Source of the DNA: Psychromonas ingrahamii 37
GTDB taxonomy: Bacteria; Pseudomonadota; Gammaproteobacteria; Enterobacterales; Psychromonadaceae
Direction: 5' to 3'
DNA length: 64,000 nucleotides
Assembly: GCF_000015285.1 (NCBI RefSeq)
Contig: NC_008709.1
Location: 3,162,001 to 3,226,000 of the forward strand
In this document: piece after piece, positions 45,438 to 55,072 of the stretch
Numbering within the stretch: the stretch's first letter is position 1
How the letters are laid out: every line of letters begins with the position of its first letter
The notes under the pieces: generated by a model
The model's input: the letters and a program-made list of their open reading frames with translations, nothing else
Told to the model about the DNA's origin: nothing
The model's database searches: none
Position numbers and translations under genes: made by a program

Positions 45438-47213
45438 TTAATTTTCCTTTTGCTGCAACTGCCATAATGCCGCATACTCACCCAGCAGTGCTAGCAATTG
45501 TCGATGATTCCCCTGCTCGACTATTTGCCCTTCTTTAATCACTAAAATATTATCTGCATCAACAATAGTTGATAATCGATGCGCTATCACTAAACTAGTA
45601 ATACCTTTAGATACCTCCTTGATGGCGCTCATAATTTGTTGTTCACTGTAACTGTCGAGCGACGAAGTTGCTTCATCGAAGACTAAAATGGCCGGCTTTT
45701 TTAAAATAGTGCGCGCAATGGCAACGCGTTGTTTTTCTCCCCCAGACAACTTTAAGCCGCGCTCACCCACCACTGTTTGCCCACCATCGGGCAGACTATT
45801 AATAAAACCGCGCAAATGCGCCAAGTCGATAGCATGCTCTATTTCAGCTTGACTGGCCTCCGGCCGTCCGTAGCGGATATTCTCAAGAATAGTATCATTA
45901 AATAAAACTGTGTCCTGCGGCACGATACCAATAGCCCTACGCAGGGATTGTTGACTCACCTGGCGGATATCTTGCTCATCAATTAAAATTCGCCCTGCCG
46001 TGACATCATAAAAACGAAACAGTAATTTAACTAAAGTAGATTTACCGCCACCACTTCCACCTACAACCGCAATTTTTTGGCCTGATTTTACCTTAAATGA
46101 TATCTGCTTGAGAATGTCACGCTGTTGCTGATAAAAAAAGCCAACTTGTTCAAAACTAATTTCACCCTTTGTGATTATTAGTTGCCGGGCATTGGGTAAA
46201 TCTTCAACCTGAGGTTTTTTCGTTAATAAACTAAACATTTGTTCAATATTAGCCAGTGAACCGCGGATTTCCCGATAGACAAAACCAAGAAAATTAAGGG
46301 GCATAAAAATTTGCATGGTGAAGGCATTAATTAAGACAAAATCCCCCAGTGTCATGCTGCCAGCGCTAACTTGGAGCGCGGCAAGCGTCATCATGGCCGT
46401 CATTGCCGCGGCAATAATTAAAGCCTGCCCACCATTTAGGGTGAATAACGATAGGCGGTTTTTACGCTTTGCCTGCTCCCATTTAGCAAGTTCCACATCA
46501 TAACGGTTGGCTTCATAGGTCTCATTACCAAAATACTTAACGGTTTCATAATTCAGCAAACTATCAATCGCCCGACTGTTACTTGCCGAGTCAGCAATAT
46601 TTGCCTCACGAATAAATTCGGTCCGCCATTGTGTTGCTTTTACCGAATAAGCGACATAACTAATGACCGCGAGCAAAATAACCAGCGCAAAACTAAGCCC
46701 GTAATTAACCAGTAAAATAACCACAACGAAAGCGAATTCTAATAAAGTGGGAATAATATTAAAAATCATAAAACGCATCACAAAACTAATACCGGAAACG
46801 CCACGTTCCATGTCCCGTGATAACCCGCCCGTTTGCCGGTTTAAATGAAAGTCTAAATCTAAATGATGTAAATGTTTAAAAACATTTAATCCCACCCGCC
46901 TCATAGTGCGCTCGGTCACTCGGCCAAATAATGTATCGCGCAATTCGCCAAATAAGACTAATGCCAGTCTTAATACTCCGTAGGCGACAACTAACATAAT
47001 CGGTGCCGCGATCACCTGTAACTTATTGCCATCAAGATCATCAACAATGTGCTTTAAAATAAAAGGTAAACCGATCGTGGCAACTTTGGCAAAGATCAAA
47101 CACAATAAAGCTAAAAAAACGCGCAGTTTGTATTCGGCCAGATAAGGGAGAAGTGTTTTAAAAACTGACCAGTTTATTGAATCAGGTACATTAGTAAATT
47201 TTCCGCCGCGCAT
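45438..47213 (-). CDS. Atm1-type ABC exporter (ATPase-permease fusion)
   Basis: A 591-residue half transporter that must dimerise. Six membrane helices fill about residues 20-320. The ATPase shows Walker A GGSGGGKSTLVKLLFRFYD, signature LSGGEKQRVAIARTI and Walker B ILVFDEATSSLD. Sequence around the membrane domain (DRELGGLSRDMERG-like RQTGGLSRDMERG) matches the mitochondrial Atm1/HMT1 group. That group exports glutathione or thiol-metal conjugates. The substrate is not shown here. Confidence 0.87.
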   Translation of the reverse strand: MRGGKFTNVPDSINWSVFKTLLPYLAEYKLRVFLALLCLIFAKVATIGLPFILKHIVDDLDGNKLQVIAAPIMLVVAYGVLRLALVLFGELRDTLFGRVTERTMRRVGLNVFKHLHHLDLDFHLNRQTGGLSRDMERGVSGISFVMRFMIFNIIPTLLEFAFVVVILLVNYGLSFALVILLAVISYVAYSVKATQWRTEFIREANIADSASNSRAIDSLLNYETVKYFGNETYEANRYDVELAKWEQAKRKNRLSLFTLNGGQALIIAAAMTAMMTLAALQVSAGSMTLGDFVLINAFTMQIFMPLNFLGFVYREIRGSLANIEQMFSLLTKKPQVEDLPNARQLIITKGEISFEQVGFFYQQQRDILKQISFKVKSGQKIAVVGGSGGGKSTLVKLLFRFYDVTAGRILIDEQDIRQVSQQSLRRAIGIVPQDTVLFNDTILENIRYGRPEASQAEIEHAIDLAHLRGFINSLPDGGQTVVGERGLKLSGGEKQRVAIARTILKKPAILVFDEATSSLDSYSEQQIMSAIKEVSKGITSLVIAHRLSTIVDADNILVIKEGQIVEQGNHRQLLALLGEYAALWQLQQKEN

Positions 47214-47374
47214 TGAAGATCATCCATTAAAAAGTAATGCCCAATCATAGTGGCTAGCGAGAAAATTATCAGTAAAATAATAAGGTATTAGCAAATAAAA
47301 TGCTCTGCGGGCTTATTTAACTTTTATTTAAACAAGCCCTAGTTGCACAGAAGATCCTCTTTCCTGATCTGCTT

Positions 47375-48685
47375 TCAACGCTTATCGACTGCAATATAAT
47401 CGCGCACTTCACTGCCACAATAGATTTGTCTGGGGCGGGCTATTTTATGGTCAGGATCGACAAGAAATTCCTGCCATTGCGCCAGCCAGCCCGTATTACG
47501 CGCAATAGCAAACAGGACGGGGAACATTCCGACGGGGAATCCCATTGCCTGATAAATCAAGCCGGAATAAAAATCAACGTTAGGGTAGAGATGACGGGAG
47601 ATAAAATAGTCATCCTGTAGTGCCACTCTCTCAAGTTCCAGGGCAATAGCCAGTAGTGGATTGACACCCGTTACAGAAAAAACTTCATTTGCTAATGTCT
47701 TACAAATTTTTGCGCGAGGATCATACTCTTTATAGACACGATGACCAAACCCCATCAAACGACTCACTTCGCCGGATTTTACAGTCTTAATAAACTCAGG
47801 TACACGATCGACGGAACCGATCTCCGCTAACATATGCAATACCGCCTCATTCGCACCACCATGCAAAGGCCCGTACAATGCAGCTATTGCCGAGGAGGTC
47901 GCCGAGAAAGGATCGCTGTAAGCGCTGGCCACGGCGCGCATAACGCTAGTACCACAATTCTGTTCATGATCCGCATGCAGAATAAAAAGTACATTGATGG
48001 CTTTTTCTAAAATCGGATTTGGCTGATATTGCAGTTCACTTTTTTTCCATAACATACTCATGAAATTGCCAATGTAAGAGAGACTTTGATCCGGGTAAAC
48101 ATAAGGCAGTCCAATACTATGCCGATAAGAAAAGGCCGCAAGGGTCGGCATCTTGGCAATTAAGCGCCAAATTTGCCTATCCCGACAGGCTTGATCATGA
48201 ATATTTTTGGCATCCGGGTAAAACGTAGATAACGCCGCCACAGTACCGACTAAAGTACCCATAGGGTGTGCATCATAATGAAAACTGTCTATCAATTTTT
48301 TGATGTTTTCATGTATAAAAGTATGCGCCATAATATCTTTATGCCACCCATTCAACTGAGTTTGGTTAGGCAGCTCACCGTTTAAGATTAGATAGGCGGT
48401 TTCTAAATAAGTACTTTTTTCTGCTAATTGCTCAATAGGGTAACCCCGATAACGAAGAATGCCCTTTTCGCCATCAAGAAATGTCACACTGCTCTTACAG
48501 GAAGCGGTATTTGTATAACCAGGATCATAGGTTAACAGGCCAAAGTCTTGTTCAGATACTTTTATGTTGCGGAGTTCAAGCGCATTAATGGATGCGCCAT
48601 AGTTAGGGTAGGTGCCATATCGAATAGGAATTTCGTAACTTTTACCGGTACGGTTATCGGTAATGGTGAGACTGTGTACCTTCAT
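47375..48685 (-). CDS. gltA: citrate synthase
   Basis: A 436-residue hexameric (type II) citrate synthase. The catalytic histidines are in LHADHEQNCGTSVMR and MGFGHRVYKEYDPRA, and the aspartate is in PNVDFYSGLIYQAMGFP. It opens the TCA cycle with oxaloacetate and acetyl-CoA. No sdh or suc genes are adjacent in the window, as would be usual in enterobacteria. Confidence 0.95.
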   Translation of the reverse strand: MKVHSLTITDNRTGKSYEIPIRYGTYPNYGASINALELRNIKVSEQDFGLLTYDPGYTNTASCKSSVTFLDGEKGILRYRGYPIEQLAEKSTYLETAYLILNGELPNQTQLNGWHKDIMAHTFIHENIKKLIDSFHYDAHPMGTLVGTVAALSTFYPDAKNIHDQACRDRQIWRLIAKMPTLAAFSYRHSIGLPYVYPDQSLSYIGNFMSMLWKKSELQYQPNPILEKAINVLFILHADHEQNCGTSVMRAVASAYSDPFSATSSAIAALYGPLHGGANEAVLHMLAEIGSVDRVPEFIKTVKSGEVSRLMGFGHRVYKEYDPRAKICKTLANEVFSVTGVNPLLAIALELERVALQDDYFISRHLYPNVDFYSGLIYQAMGFPVGMFPVLFAIARNTGWLAQWQEFLVDPDHKIARPRQIYCGSEVRDYIAVDKR

Positions 48686-48867
48686 AATATCACTCCCCCT
48701 AATTTAATGACTAAGGAACCCATTTGCTACACAGATTAAAGTTTAGCTTCTTCTGGTTACTTTTCAACCAGCGGCAGCTAACTAACAAAGAAAAAGGCGA
48801 AGGTCTTTTACAGAGGCTATAACCTATTGGACACAGTGCACCGCGATATTAATACATACCATAAAGA

Positions 48868-50322
48868 CTACCACTCATCTCCTAAATCATCCAAAGAGAT
48901 TCTGGGTGCTCGAGCGGCATTAACAGCACAGCAAAAAGCAATTATTGCAGCAACAAGAAATCCTGTTTGAAAAGCATTAATAATATTTTCCCGTGGGCTA
49001 TTTAATAAAAATTCTATGCCCGAATTACGATTGAAATTTGGAATTAACGCATAAATCAACGCACCAAATAGAGCAGTACCCATTGACGCACCAAGCGATC
49101 GGGACAATGAGGCCATAGAAATTATTCGCCCTAAATTTTCCTTACCTGCGAGCGATTGAATTAATAGCTGGGTAGAAGGCATGACCGTTCCCAGTCCGAT
49201 ACCGCAGAAAAACCCTAATCCGGCGATTAACTCGGGAACCGGAGGTAATAAGCCTAATAGCAAAAATGCTATCGTAGTAATGCTCATACCCACCACAGGA
49301 ATCCACTTTGGCACCCCCGTTTGGGAAATTATTTTACCTGTAGTATAAGCGCCTGTAATCGTGCCTATGGTTAAAGGTAATAATAATAAACCAGACGTTG
49401 ATGCATTTGCACCAAAGCCAATTTGCAGATAAATGGGTAAAAAGAATATTAATGCAAATAAACAGGCTGCAAATAAAAAAGTGGAGGTTAATGGAATATA
49501 GATTTCTTTTTTATATAACAATGTTAACGGTAAAAAAGAATGCAGCGCTTTTTTTTGTTGGATTATAAAGACGATAGTCAGCAATACACAAGCGCCAATA
49601 ATCATGACACTTTCTAAAGATAGCCATCCAAATCCATGACCACCAGAGGTTAACCAATAAATAAGGGTGGTCATTATAATGGGAAATAAGATCAAACCAG
49701 TCCAATCAATTTTTCCTTTATGCAGTGTTGATTTTGTTGTGGTTAAAGACATTAAACGAGAAATAGCAAAAATGATAATCGGAATGTTTACCCAAAATAG
49801 CCACTGCCACGAAAGGTAAGTAACAACGAAACCGCCGATCACGGGACCACCAATACTTGCAATAGCAAATAATGAAGCAAAATACCCCTGAAATCTGGCG
49901 CGTTGGCGAGGAGGTACAAATTCACCAATTAATGCCTGAGATAAACTCATCAATCCCCCACCACCGAGACCTTGTATTACTCGCCCGACAACCAATATAG
50001 GCATTGATGGTGCCAATGCAGAAACAATTGAACCAAGCGTGAAAATAACTAAAGCGACAATCAGCATATTACGACGATTAAAACGGTCCCCTAACCAACC
50101 ATAAATCGGCACTGAAGCTGCCGTGGCCAATAAATAACCAATAATAATCCAAGATGCCAAATGCATCCCCCCTAATTCATTGACAATAGTGGGTGTTGCC
50201 GTGGCTAATAATGTTTGATCAACGGCAGCCAAGAACATGGGTAAAAAAACAATCGAAAAAATATGCAGAAAGTTCTTTTTTGAAACTAATAGTGAGGCCG
50301 TGCTGGATGAAGAATTAATCAT
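48868..50322 (-). CDS. DHA2-family (EmrB/QacA type) multidrug efflux MFS transporter
   Basis: A 484-residue inner-membrane antiporter with about 14 helices. FLAAVDQTLLATATPTIVNEL is the DHA2 motif D1 and GWLGDRFNRRNMLIVAL is motif A. GRVIQGLGGGGLMSLSQALI is motif B. ATG 50322 is used; a TTG 18 bases upstream is the alternative and neither has a clear ribosome site. No EmrA-like membrane fusion protein is next to it. Confidence 0.88.
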   Translation of the reverse strand: MINSSSSTASLLVSKKNFLHIFSIVFLPMFLAAVDQTLLATATPTIVNELGGMHLASWIIIGYLLATAASVPIYGWLGDRFNRRNMLIVALVIFTLGSIVSALAPSMPILVVGRVIQGLGGGGLMSLSQALIGEFVPPRQRARFQGYFASLFAIASIGGPVIGGFVVTYLSWQWLFWVNIPIIIFAISRLMSLTTTKSTLHKGKIDWTGLILFPIIMTTLIYWLTSGGHGFGWLSLESVMIIGACVLLTIVFIIQQKKALHSFLPLTLLYKKEIYIPLTSTFLFAACLFALIFFLPIYLQIGFGANASTSGLLLLPLTIGTITGAYTTGKIISQTGVPKWIPVVGMSITTIAFLLLGLLPPVPELIAGLGFFCGIGLGTVMPSTQLLIQSLAGKENLGRIISMASLSRSLGASMGTALFGALIYALIPNFNRNSGIEFLLNSPRENIINAFQTGFLVAAIIAFCCAVNAARAPRISLDDLGDEW

Positions 50323-50402
50323 AGAAAAATGGACAACCAAGTTAACAACAAAATAGAGATAAGTTTAAATGAATGCTCAATAAAGAGATACTCAACTGTT
50401 TA

Positions 50403-50708
50403 TATATACCTATGTTACTTCAAGATGCTTTGTCAGGCGCAAGATCGGAGACCAGAGCAAGACGCAACATGACCTTTCGAGCGATTAACTGCGTTAATCC
50501 TCTAGCGGTAGATGTAAATGGTTATTCCCTTTCCGATTGGTGCAACGCAGCGCTGGTTTTCGAGCTAGCGCCCCGTAGGGCAAGGAAAATTGTACCAATC
50601 TGCTTTGTTATAAGATCTCTATGTGAAATAACTATACTTCAATTTTATGCCTCGCATCTCGGCACCATTTTCCTTGCTGACTTTGCATTTTGAAGTATCA
50701 TGGGTATA
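50403..50708. mobile_element. MITE-like dispersed repeat, copy B
   Basis: Starts TATACCTATGTTACTTCAAG and ends with inverted TTGAAGTATCATGGGTATA. The left two thirds match copy A almost base for base. A right part of about 80 bases (ttgtaccaatctgctttgtt onward) is absent from copy A, so one copy has an indel. It sits between the MFS and AMMECR1 genes. Confidence 0.8.
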
Positions 50709-50726
50709 AGACCCAATCCACAGCAA

Positions 50727-51323
50727 CTACGGGACAAAGGTCTTCTGTGAACCTTCAATCACAAAAGTCTCGAAGCGAAATATTTTGATATCCTCACGCC
50801 AATAGTCCTCGGGCCACCCTGCTTTTATTTTCAATGCATTTACAAACTCTTCAGCCGTTTTTAAAGAATGCCATACCGAGGGTAAAAATATTGCACTATA
50901 ATATGAATCTTTTAGTAATAAGCCATCAATACCAATCTGTAATTGATCAAGTAATGCCCGCTCACCCTTATTTGCTAAAGGCTGCAGTGCCGATAGAACT
51001 GATATCTCAAAACTCAGATTCGGCAGTTCCCTTTTCTGCAAAGGTTCAAAGCGGCAATCTTCACAAGCACTGTAATAACTATAATCGCAGACATTTTGCC
51101 ACAGTGATTTTTCTGCCGCATAAGTACCAATACAACCACGCAACTGTTTATCTGCATATAAGGTAACAAAACAAGCTCTGGGGATTAGCAATGCCGGTGA
51201 TGTTGGGGGAGCAGGTTGTAGCATGGTTCGATCTTCAACAGCCTTATCAAGCACCTGCCAAACCAATTGTTTAAGTTCTGCCTGCGCTTCACGGCTTAAA
51301 CTAATATAAGATGAAACTGGCAT
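50727..51323 (-). CDS. AMMECR1 family protein (AmmeMemoRadiSam system protein A)
   Basis: A 198-residue protein. CFVTLYADKQLRGCIGTYAA carries the AMMECR1 signature LRGCIG. DCRFEPLQKRELPNLSFEIS and GIDGLLLKD complete the domain. The start at 51323 is placed after GAGGTGG and overlaps the end of the Memo gene by 23 bases, so the two are coupled. In many bacteria these proteins join a radical SAM enzyme. Biochemical role unknown. Confidence 0.88.
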   Translation of the reverse strand: MPVSSYISLSREAQAELKQLVWQVLDKAVEDRTMLQPAPPTSPALLIPRACFVTLYADKQLRGCIGTYAAEKSLWQNVCDYSYYSACEDCRFEPLQKRELPNLSFEISVLSALQPLANKGERALLDQLQIGIDGLLLKDSYYSAIFLPSVWHSLKTAEEFVNALKIKAGWPEDYWREDIKIFRFETFVIEGSQKTFVP

Positions 51324-52083
51324 AACCCACCACCTCTTTTTTACTGCCAAAAGTATCTCCAGAGTTGGCTTTTTTAAGCAACTTAATAGGCCAGTGTTGT
51401 TTTTTGGCATAACTCAGCAAACCATTAACGGCATAACAACCACAAGCACCTTGACCGCTTAAATGATCCTCATAGTTTAAGATATGCTGGATGGTCCTAT
51501 TATCTAAAAGCTGAGCTTCTTGGTAAGGATGATAATGGCTAAGATCTGAACTTACCACGACCAGCGTGCCAGGTTCATTAACCTTTAATATTTCTAAAAT
51601 TTGACTGACATGTTGCACTGAACACTGCCCCACCACTATTGGAACAAGCACGAAATTTTGTAAAGAACGTTGTAAAAATGGCAGTTGTACTTCTAATGAG
51701 TGTTCTAACAAATGCGCTTGATCGTTGATGGTTACCAGTTTTTCATCCAGCAGTTGAGTATAAGCGCTTTTATCTACGGGTATCGGCCCAATGGGTGTAG
51801 TAAAGAAATCACAGCTGGAAATAGCACAACCTTGCAAGGCAACTCGATGGCTGGGCCCGAGTAAAATAACGCGGTTAATATTATGCGCAATATTTTTAAG
51901 GTAAGAATAGGCGTAACCCGCAACCGCACCAGAATAACAATAACCCGCATGCGGTACAATTAACGCCTTTGCTTGGGTAGTAGACTCGCTCGGTGCGTTT
52001 AAAAAAACACTGAGCTCCTGATCAATTTGATCCGCAGTCGCAGGATAAAAACTGCCTGCGACTGCCGCAGTTCTGTATTTCAT
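51301..52083 (-). CDS. Memo family protein (AmmeMemoRadiSam system protein B)
   Basis: A 260-residue Memo-like protein, related to extradiol dioxygenases. Metal ligand-type residues stand in LIVPHAGYCYSGAVAGYAYS, LLGPSHRVALQG and VVSSDLSHYHPYQEA. GGAGGTG precedes ATG 52083. It may bind copper or iron. It is co-translated with the AMMECR1 gene. Confidence 0.88.
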   Translation of the reverse strand: MKYRTAAVAGSFYPATADQIDQELSVFLNAPSESTTQAKALIVPHAGYCYSGAVAGYAYSYLKNIAHNINRVILLGPSHRVALQGCAISSCDFFTTPIGPIPVDKSAYTQLLDEKLVTINDQAHLLEHSLEVQLPFLQRSLQNFVLVPIVVGQCSVQHVSQILEILKVNEPGTLVVVSSDLSHYHPYQEAQLLDNRTIQHILNYEDHLSGQGACGCYAVNGLLSYAKKQHWPIKLLKKANSGDTFGSKKEVVGYASFILY

Positions 52084-52530
52084 ACACACCTCCATCTCAC
52101 GGATAACTACAAAGCTGATTGAGATTATCTGATAAGTATAGTCAAACACGAAATGAACAGATAAAAAATCAAAGCAAAATTATTTTTCAAACCTAAAATT
52201 GCAACAAGAGCGCAAATGGAAACGGATAAAAAATATTTTATACTTTAAAATTAGCGGAGAGGAAAGGATTCGCTCATTATATTGGGTATTGTTTGTTACA
52301 GAATCACTTTGAGGGCGAATAAAATGATTTGGCTTAGAAATATAGTTGATAAATAAAATGTTGCGGAAAGGATAATCCCTTCACGCAACATTTTCTAACC
52401 ATCAAGTTAGTCATTAATCACTTTGTTATCTCAGTAATAAAAAATGTATTCATATCCCAAATTTCTGGCCTCTGGTTGATATTTTTTAGCGTCATCGGTA
52501 TCAATGCAAGTATCATTAAATATAATTAAT
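52084..52530. other. intergenic region with one strong hairpin
   Basis: About 450 bases upstream of Memo and downstream of the DnaJ gene. Apart from the hairpin at 52355-52394 nothing is recognised. Confidence 0.4.
52355..52394. terminator. probable terminator hairpin downstream of the DnaJ-like gene
   Basis: AAAATGTTGCG and CGCAACATTTT form an 11-bp stem, extended inside by GAAAGG/CCCTTC. It lies 137 bases past the DnaJ stop on the minus strand. The U tract is short (four). Confidence 0.6.
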
Positions 52531-53382
52531 TTACAACGTCTTAGCTAATTCTGTGAGTAAATTTTCCTGTTCTTCAGTGAGACTGGTTGGCGTGTTAATG
52601 ACAACTTCATAAATCAAGTCACCTTTAACATCATTTTTTATTGCCTTAATACCCTTGCCTTTAATGCGAAATTTTCGCCCAGCTTGTGTTCCCTTGGGTA
52701 TCTTAAAGCTGATATGTCCATCGAAGGTAGGCGCTTCTATTGTTCCTCCTAATGCCGCCGTTGGAAAAGAGACGGGTATTAAACAATGTAAGTCCATTCC
52801 TTGACGGTCAAATAACGCATGCTTAATAAGGTTGATTTCTACGAGCAAATCACCATTTTCGGCACCTAAGGTTCCTGGGTTACCTTTATTTGCAAGACGA
52901 ACACTTTGTCCCTCATCAATACCGGCGGGAATAGTCACCTTTAGAAATTGCTCTGTATTGGGGAGTTTAACCTCTTTCTGGCAACCATTAACGGCCTCTT
53001 CCAGGGTTAGTTTTATACGATAACGTAAATCAGATCCCTTTTCAGGTCTTGGTTGATGACGTTGTCTGAACATATCACCAAAAATATCATTATAATCACC
53101 TGAAGATTGCCCAAATCCACCCTGGCGATTAAAACCAGAATTTGCCCGGTGGCTGGGATCAAATGCCTGATGACCAAAATCATCATATTCCTGTCTTTTT
53201 TCAGGATCAGAAAGAATCTCATAGGAAGATTTTACTTCTCTAAAACTATCCTGTGCAACAGGATTACCAGGATTACGATCCGGGTGGAATTTCATCGCTA
53301 ATTTTTTATACGCTTTTTTTATTTCTACATCTGTTGCGCTTTTATCAACACCAAGCACTTCATAACAATCACGTTTTGACAT
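52531..53382 (-). CDS. DnaJ-family co-chaperone lacking the zinc-finger domain
   Basis: A 283-residue Hsp40. The J domain (about 1-70) has HPD at residues 33-35. A short G/F region follows (SGFNRQGGFGQSSGDYNDIF). DLRYRIKLTLEEAVNGCQKE then passes directly into LKVTIPAGIDEGQSVRLANK. In canonical DnaJ four CxxCxGxG zinc repeats lie between these two stretches; here all are gone. The two C-terminal beta-sandwich domains remain. It should stimulate DnaK but bind clients as class B proteins do. No dnaK or grpE nearby. Confidence 0.87.
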   Translation of the reverse strand: MSKRDCYEVLGVDKSATDVEIKKAYKKLAMKFHPDRNPGNPVAQDSFREVKSSYEILSDPEKRQEYDDFGHQAFDPSHRANSGFNRQGGFGQSSGDYNDIFGDMFRQRHQPRPEKGSDLRYRIKLTLEEAVNGCQKEVKLPNTEQFLKVTIPAGIDEGQSVRLANKGNPGTLGAENGDLLVEINLIKHALFDRQGMDLHCLIPVSFPTAALGGTIEAPTFDGHISFKIPKGTQAGRKFRIKGKGIKAIKNDVKGDLIYEVVINTPTSLTEEQENLLTELAKTL

Positions 53383-53404
53383 GTTTATTTCTCAAAATTA
53401 TTAT

Positions 53405-53716
53405 TATACCCAAATCACTTGAAGATGCAGGCATCAGCAAGACGAGAAATGATAATATTCTAAGCAGAAGGCTAATGATCCCATTATGCTAGATCAAAGC
53501 CTTCTAACAACGAAAAGCATCGTTTATCGACTTGCCCTTCGGGAGTTTCGCTCAAAGGCGAGCCCAGTGTTGCAACACTTGGAAAGGAAATCCCCCTTTA
53601 AGATGTTACATTTACATCTAACGATAGAGGATTAACATAGTTAATCGCTCGAAAGGTCATGTTACTCCTTGTTCTGGCATTCAGGACACGCTGCATCTTC
53701 AAGTAGTTTGGGTATA
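53405..53716. mobile_element. MITE-like dispersed repeat, copy C (inverted)
   Basis: Begins TATACCCAAATCACTTGAAG and ends with inverted CTTCAAGTAGTTTGGGTATA. The interior contains taacatagttaatcgctcga and ggtcatgtt, the reverse complement of blocks in copies A and B. It is the least similar of the three and lies 23 bases upstream of the DnaJ gene start, so may carry or replace its promoter. Confidence 0.75.
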
Positions 53717-54057
53717 TATACCTGCTAGAAAACGCAATTATAACTTAGTTGCAGTGAATCTGGTGCAGTGTTTTTCATTACCATAAGAAAAAGGCTAAAT
53801 TAATCTAAGCATAATTTAAAATGCATCTGCTGCTTTTTTCGGTCATAATTCATAATGGTTTGTACAGTGAGTTGAATATTCACTACCAAGTGAAAATACT
53901 GAACAATTCGCTCGTTTTTGACTTACGAATCATTCGATATAGTTCAATACCAAATCACCTAATGAGTAAAATGGGTATAAGTATAAAATAGAAGCTGTTC
54001 TCAATTTTTGTATTTCAAGTAATTTAGGTCTAATCCCAACCAGTATAAGGTTTCACT
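53717..54057. other. non-coding region before the L,D-transpeptidase gene
   Basis: No gene recognised. A fragment near 53948-54030 (taccaaatcacctaatgag, gggtata, tttcaagtaatttaggt) looks like ends of a further, decayed repeat of the same MITE type. Confidence 0.4.
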
Positions 54058-55026
54058 ATGTTTGTGTACTCTAATTTATTATCAAATGAAATAATAAATT
54101 ATCATTATTTCAAAAAGCACAGCATCATACTCAGCTTAATGATGCTTTGCTTTATGCTAAATCCTGTTGCTGTGCAGGCAGAGGGCTACCCTTTGCCACA
54201 GGATGGATCACGGTTAATTGGTATACAGCAAGAATATAAAGTTCAGCAGGGAGATACCCTGAATGCTATTACTAAGCTTTATAATGTCGGTCTAATTGCA
54301 CTAATGGAAGCTAATCCCGGGGTAGATCCTTTTTTGCCCACCCCAGGAAAAATACTGCAAATTCCAAACCGGATGTTATTACCAGACGTTTCCCATAAAG
54401 GCATCGTTATTAATCTGCCCGAACTAAGATTATATTATTTCCCGAAAGGGAAACAGGAAGTTCATATTTTCCCCATTGGTATTGGCCGCATTGGCCGCTC
54501 AACGCCTACTATGGAAACCACTGTCAGGATGAAAATAAAACATCCAAGTTGGACGCCAACGACACAGAGCAGAGCAGAGCATTTCCAAGCAACAGGTAAA
54601 CATTTACCCTCGGTGGTAAAAGCAGGAAAAGATAACCCGCTTGGTGATTATGCACTGCAGCTCGCATATGGAAACTATGAATATTTGATCCACGGCACCA
54701 ATAAAGATTTTGGCATTGGCATGCGGGTCAGTGCGGGTTGCATTCGCTTGAATCCCGATGACATTAGTTGGTTATTTCAGCAAGTGTCGACCAACGAATC
54801 TGTTCGTATAATCAATCAACCGATTAAGATCGCATCGGAGCCAAATGGTCAAAAGATGCTTGAAGTTCATTCTCCAATATCAAGAAGTGACGATGACACT
54901 GAATTTAGTTTATATTGGACAAAAGAAGTGATTAAATTTAACAATCAAGAGGTAGTTGATAATGATGAGATGACAGAAGCCTTGTTATTACATCAGGGAA
55001 TACCGGTCGTTATAGAGTCCGAATAA
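54058..55026 (+). CDS. L,D-transpeptidase with LysM domain (ErfK/YbiS/YcfS/YnhG family)
   Basis: A 322-residue periplasmic enzyme. An N-terminal signal segment ends near AVQAEG (residue 42). LysM (about 58-104, YKVQQGDTLNAITKLYNVGL) binds peptidoglycan. The YkuD domain shows the catalytic motif HGT (212-214) and SAGCIR with Cys228. Such enzymes attach the Lpp C-terminal lysine to diaminopimelate or make 3-3 cross-links. The gene converges on an lpp gene that lies 46 bases away. AAGG sits 8 bases before the ATG. Confidence 0.92.
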   Translation: MFVYSNLLSNEIINYHYFKKHSIILSLMMLCFMLNPVAVQAEGYPLPQDGSRLIGIQQEYKVQQGDTLNAITKLYNVGLIALMEANPGVDPFLPTPGKILQIPNRMLLPDVSHKGIVINLPELRLYYFPKGKQEVHIFPIGIGRIGRSTPTMETTVRMKIKHPSWTPTTQSRAEHFQATGKHLPSVVKAGKDNPLGDYALQLAYGNYEYLIHGTNKDFGIGMRVSAGCIRLNPDDISWLFQQVSTNESVRIINQPIKIASEPNGQKMLEVHSPISRSDDDTEFSLYWTKEVIKFNNQEVVDNDEMTEALLLHQGIPVVIESE

Positions 55027-55027
55027 T

Positions 55028-55057
55028 AAAAAAGTGGGTTAACACCCACTTTTTTTA
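55028..55057. terminator. bidirectional terminator between the L,D-transpeptidase and lpp genes
   Basis: AAAAAAGTGGGT-TAAC-ACCCACTTTTTTT, a 12-bp stem with tracts on both sides. It serves the two convergent genes. Confidence 0.92.
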
Positions 55058-55072
55058 TTGTTTTTTAACGCA

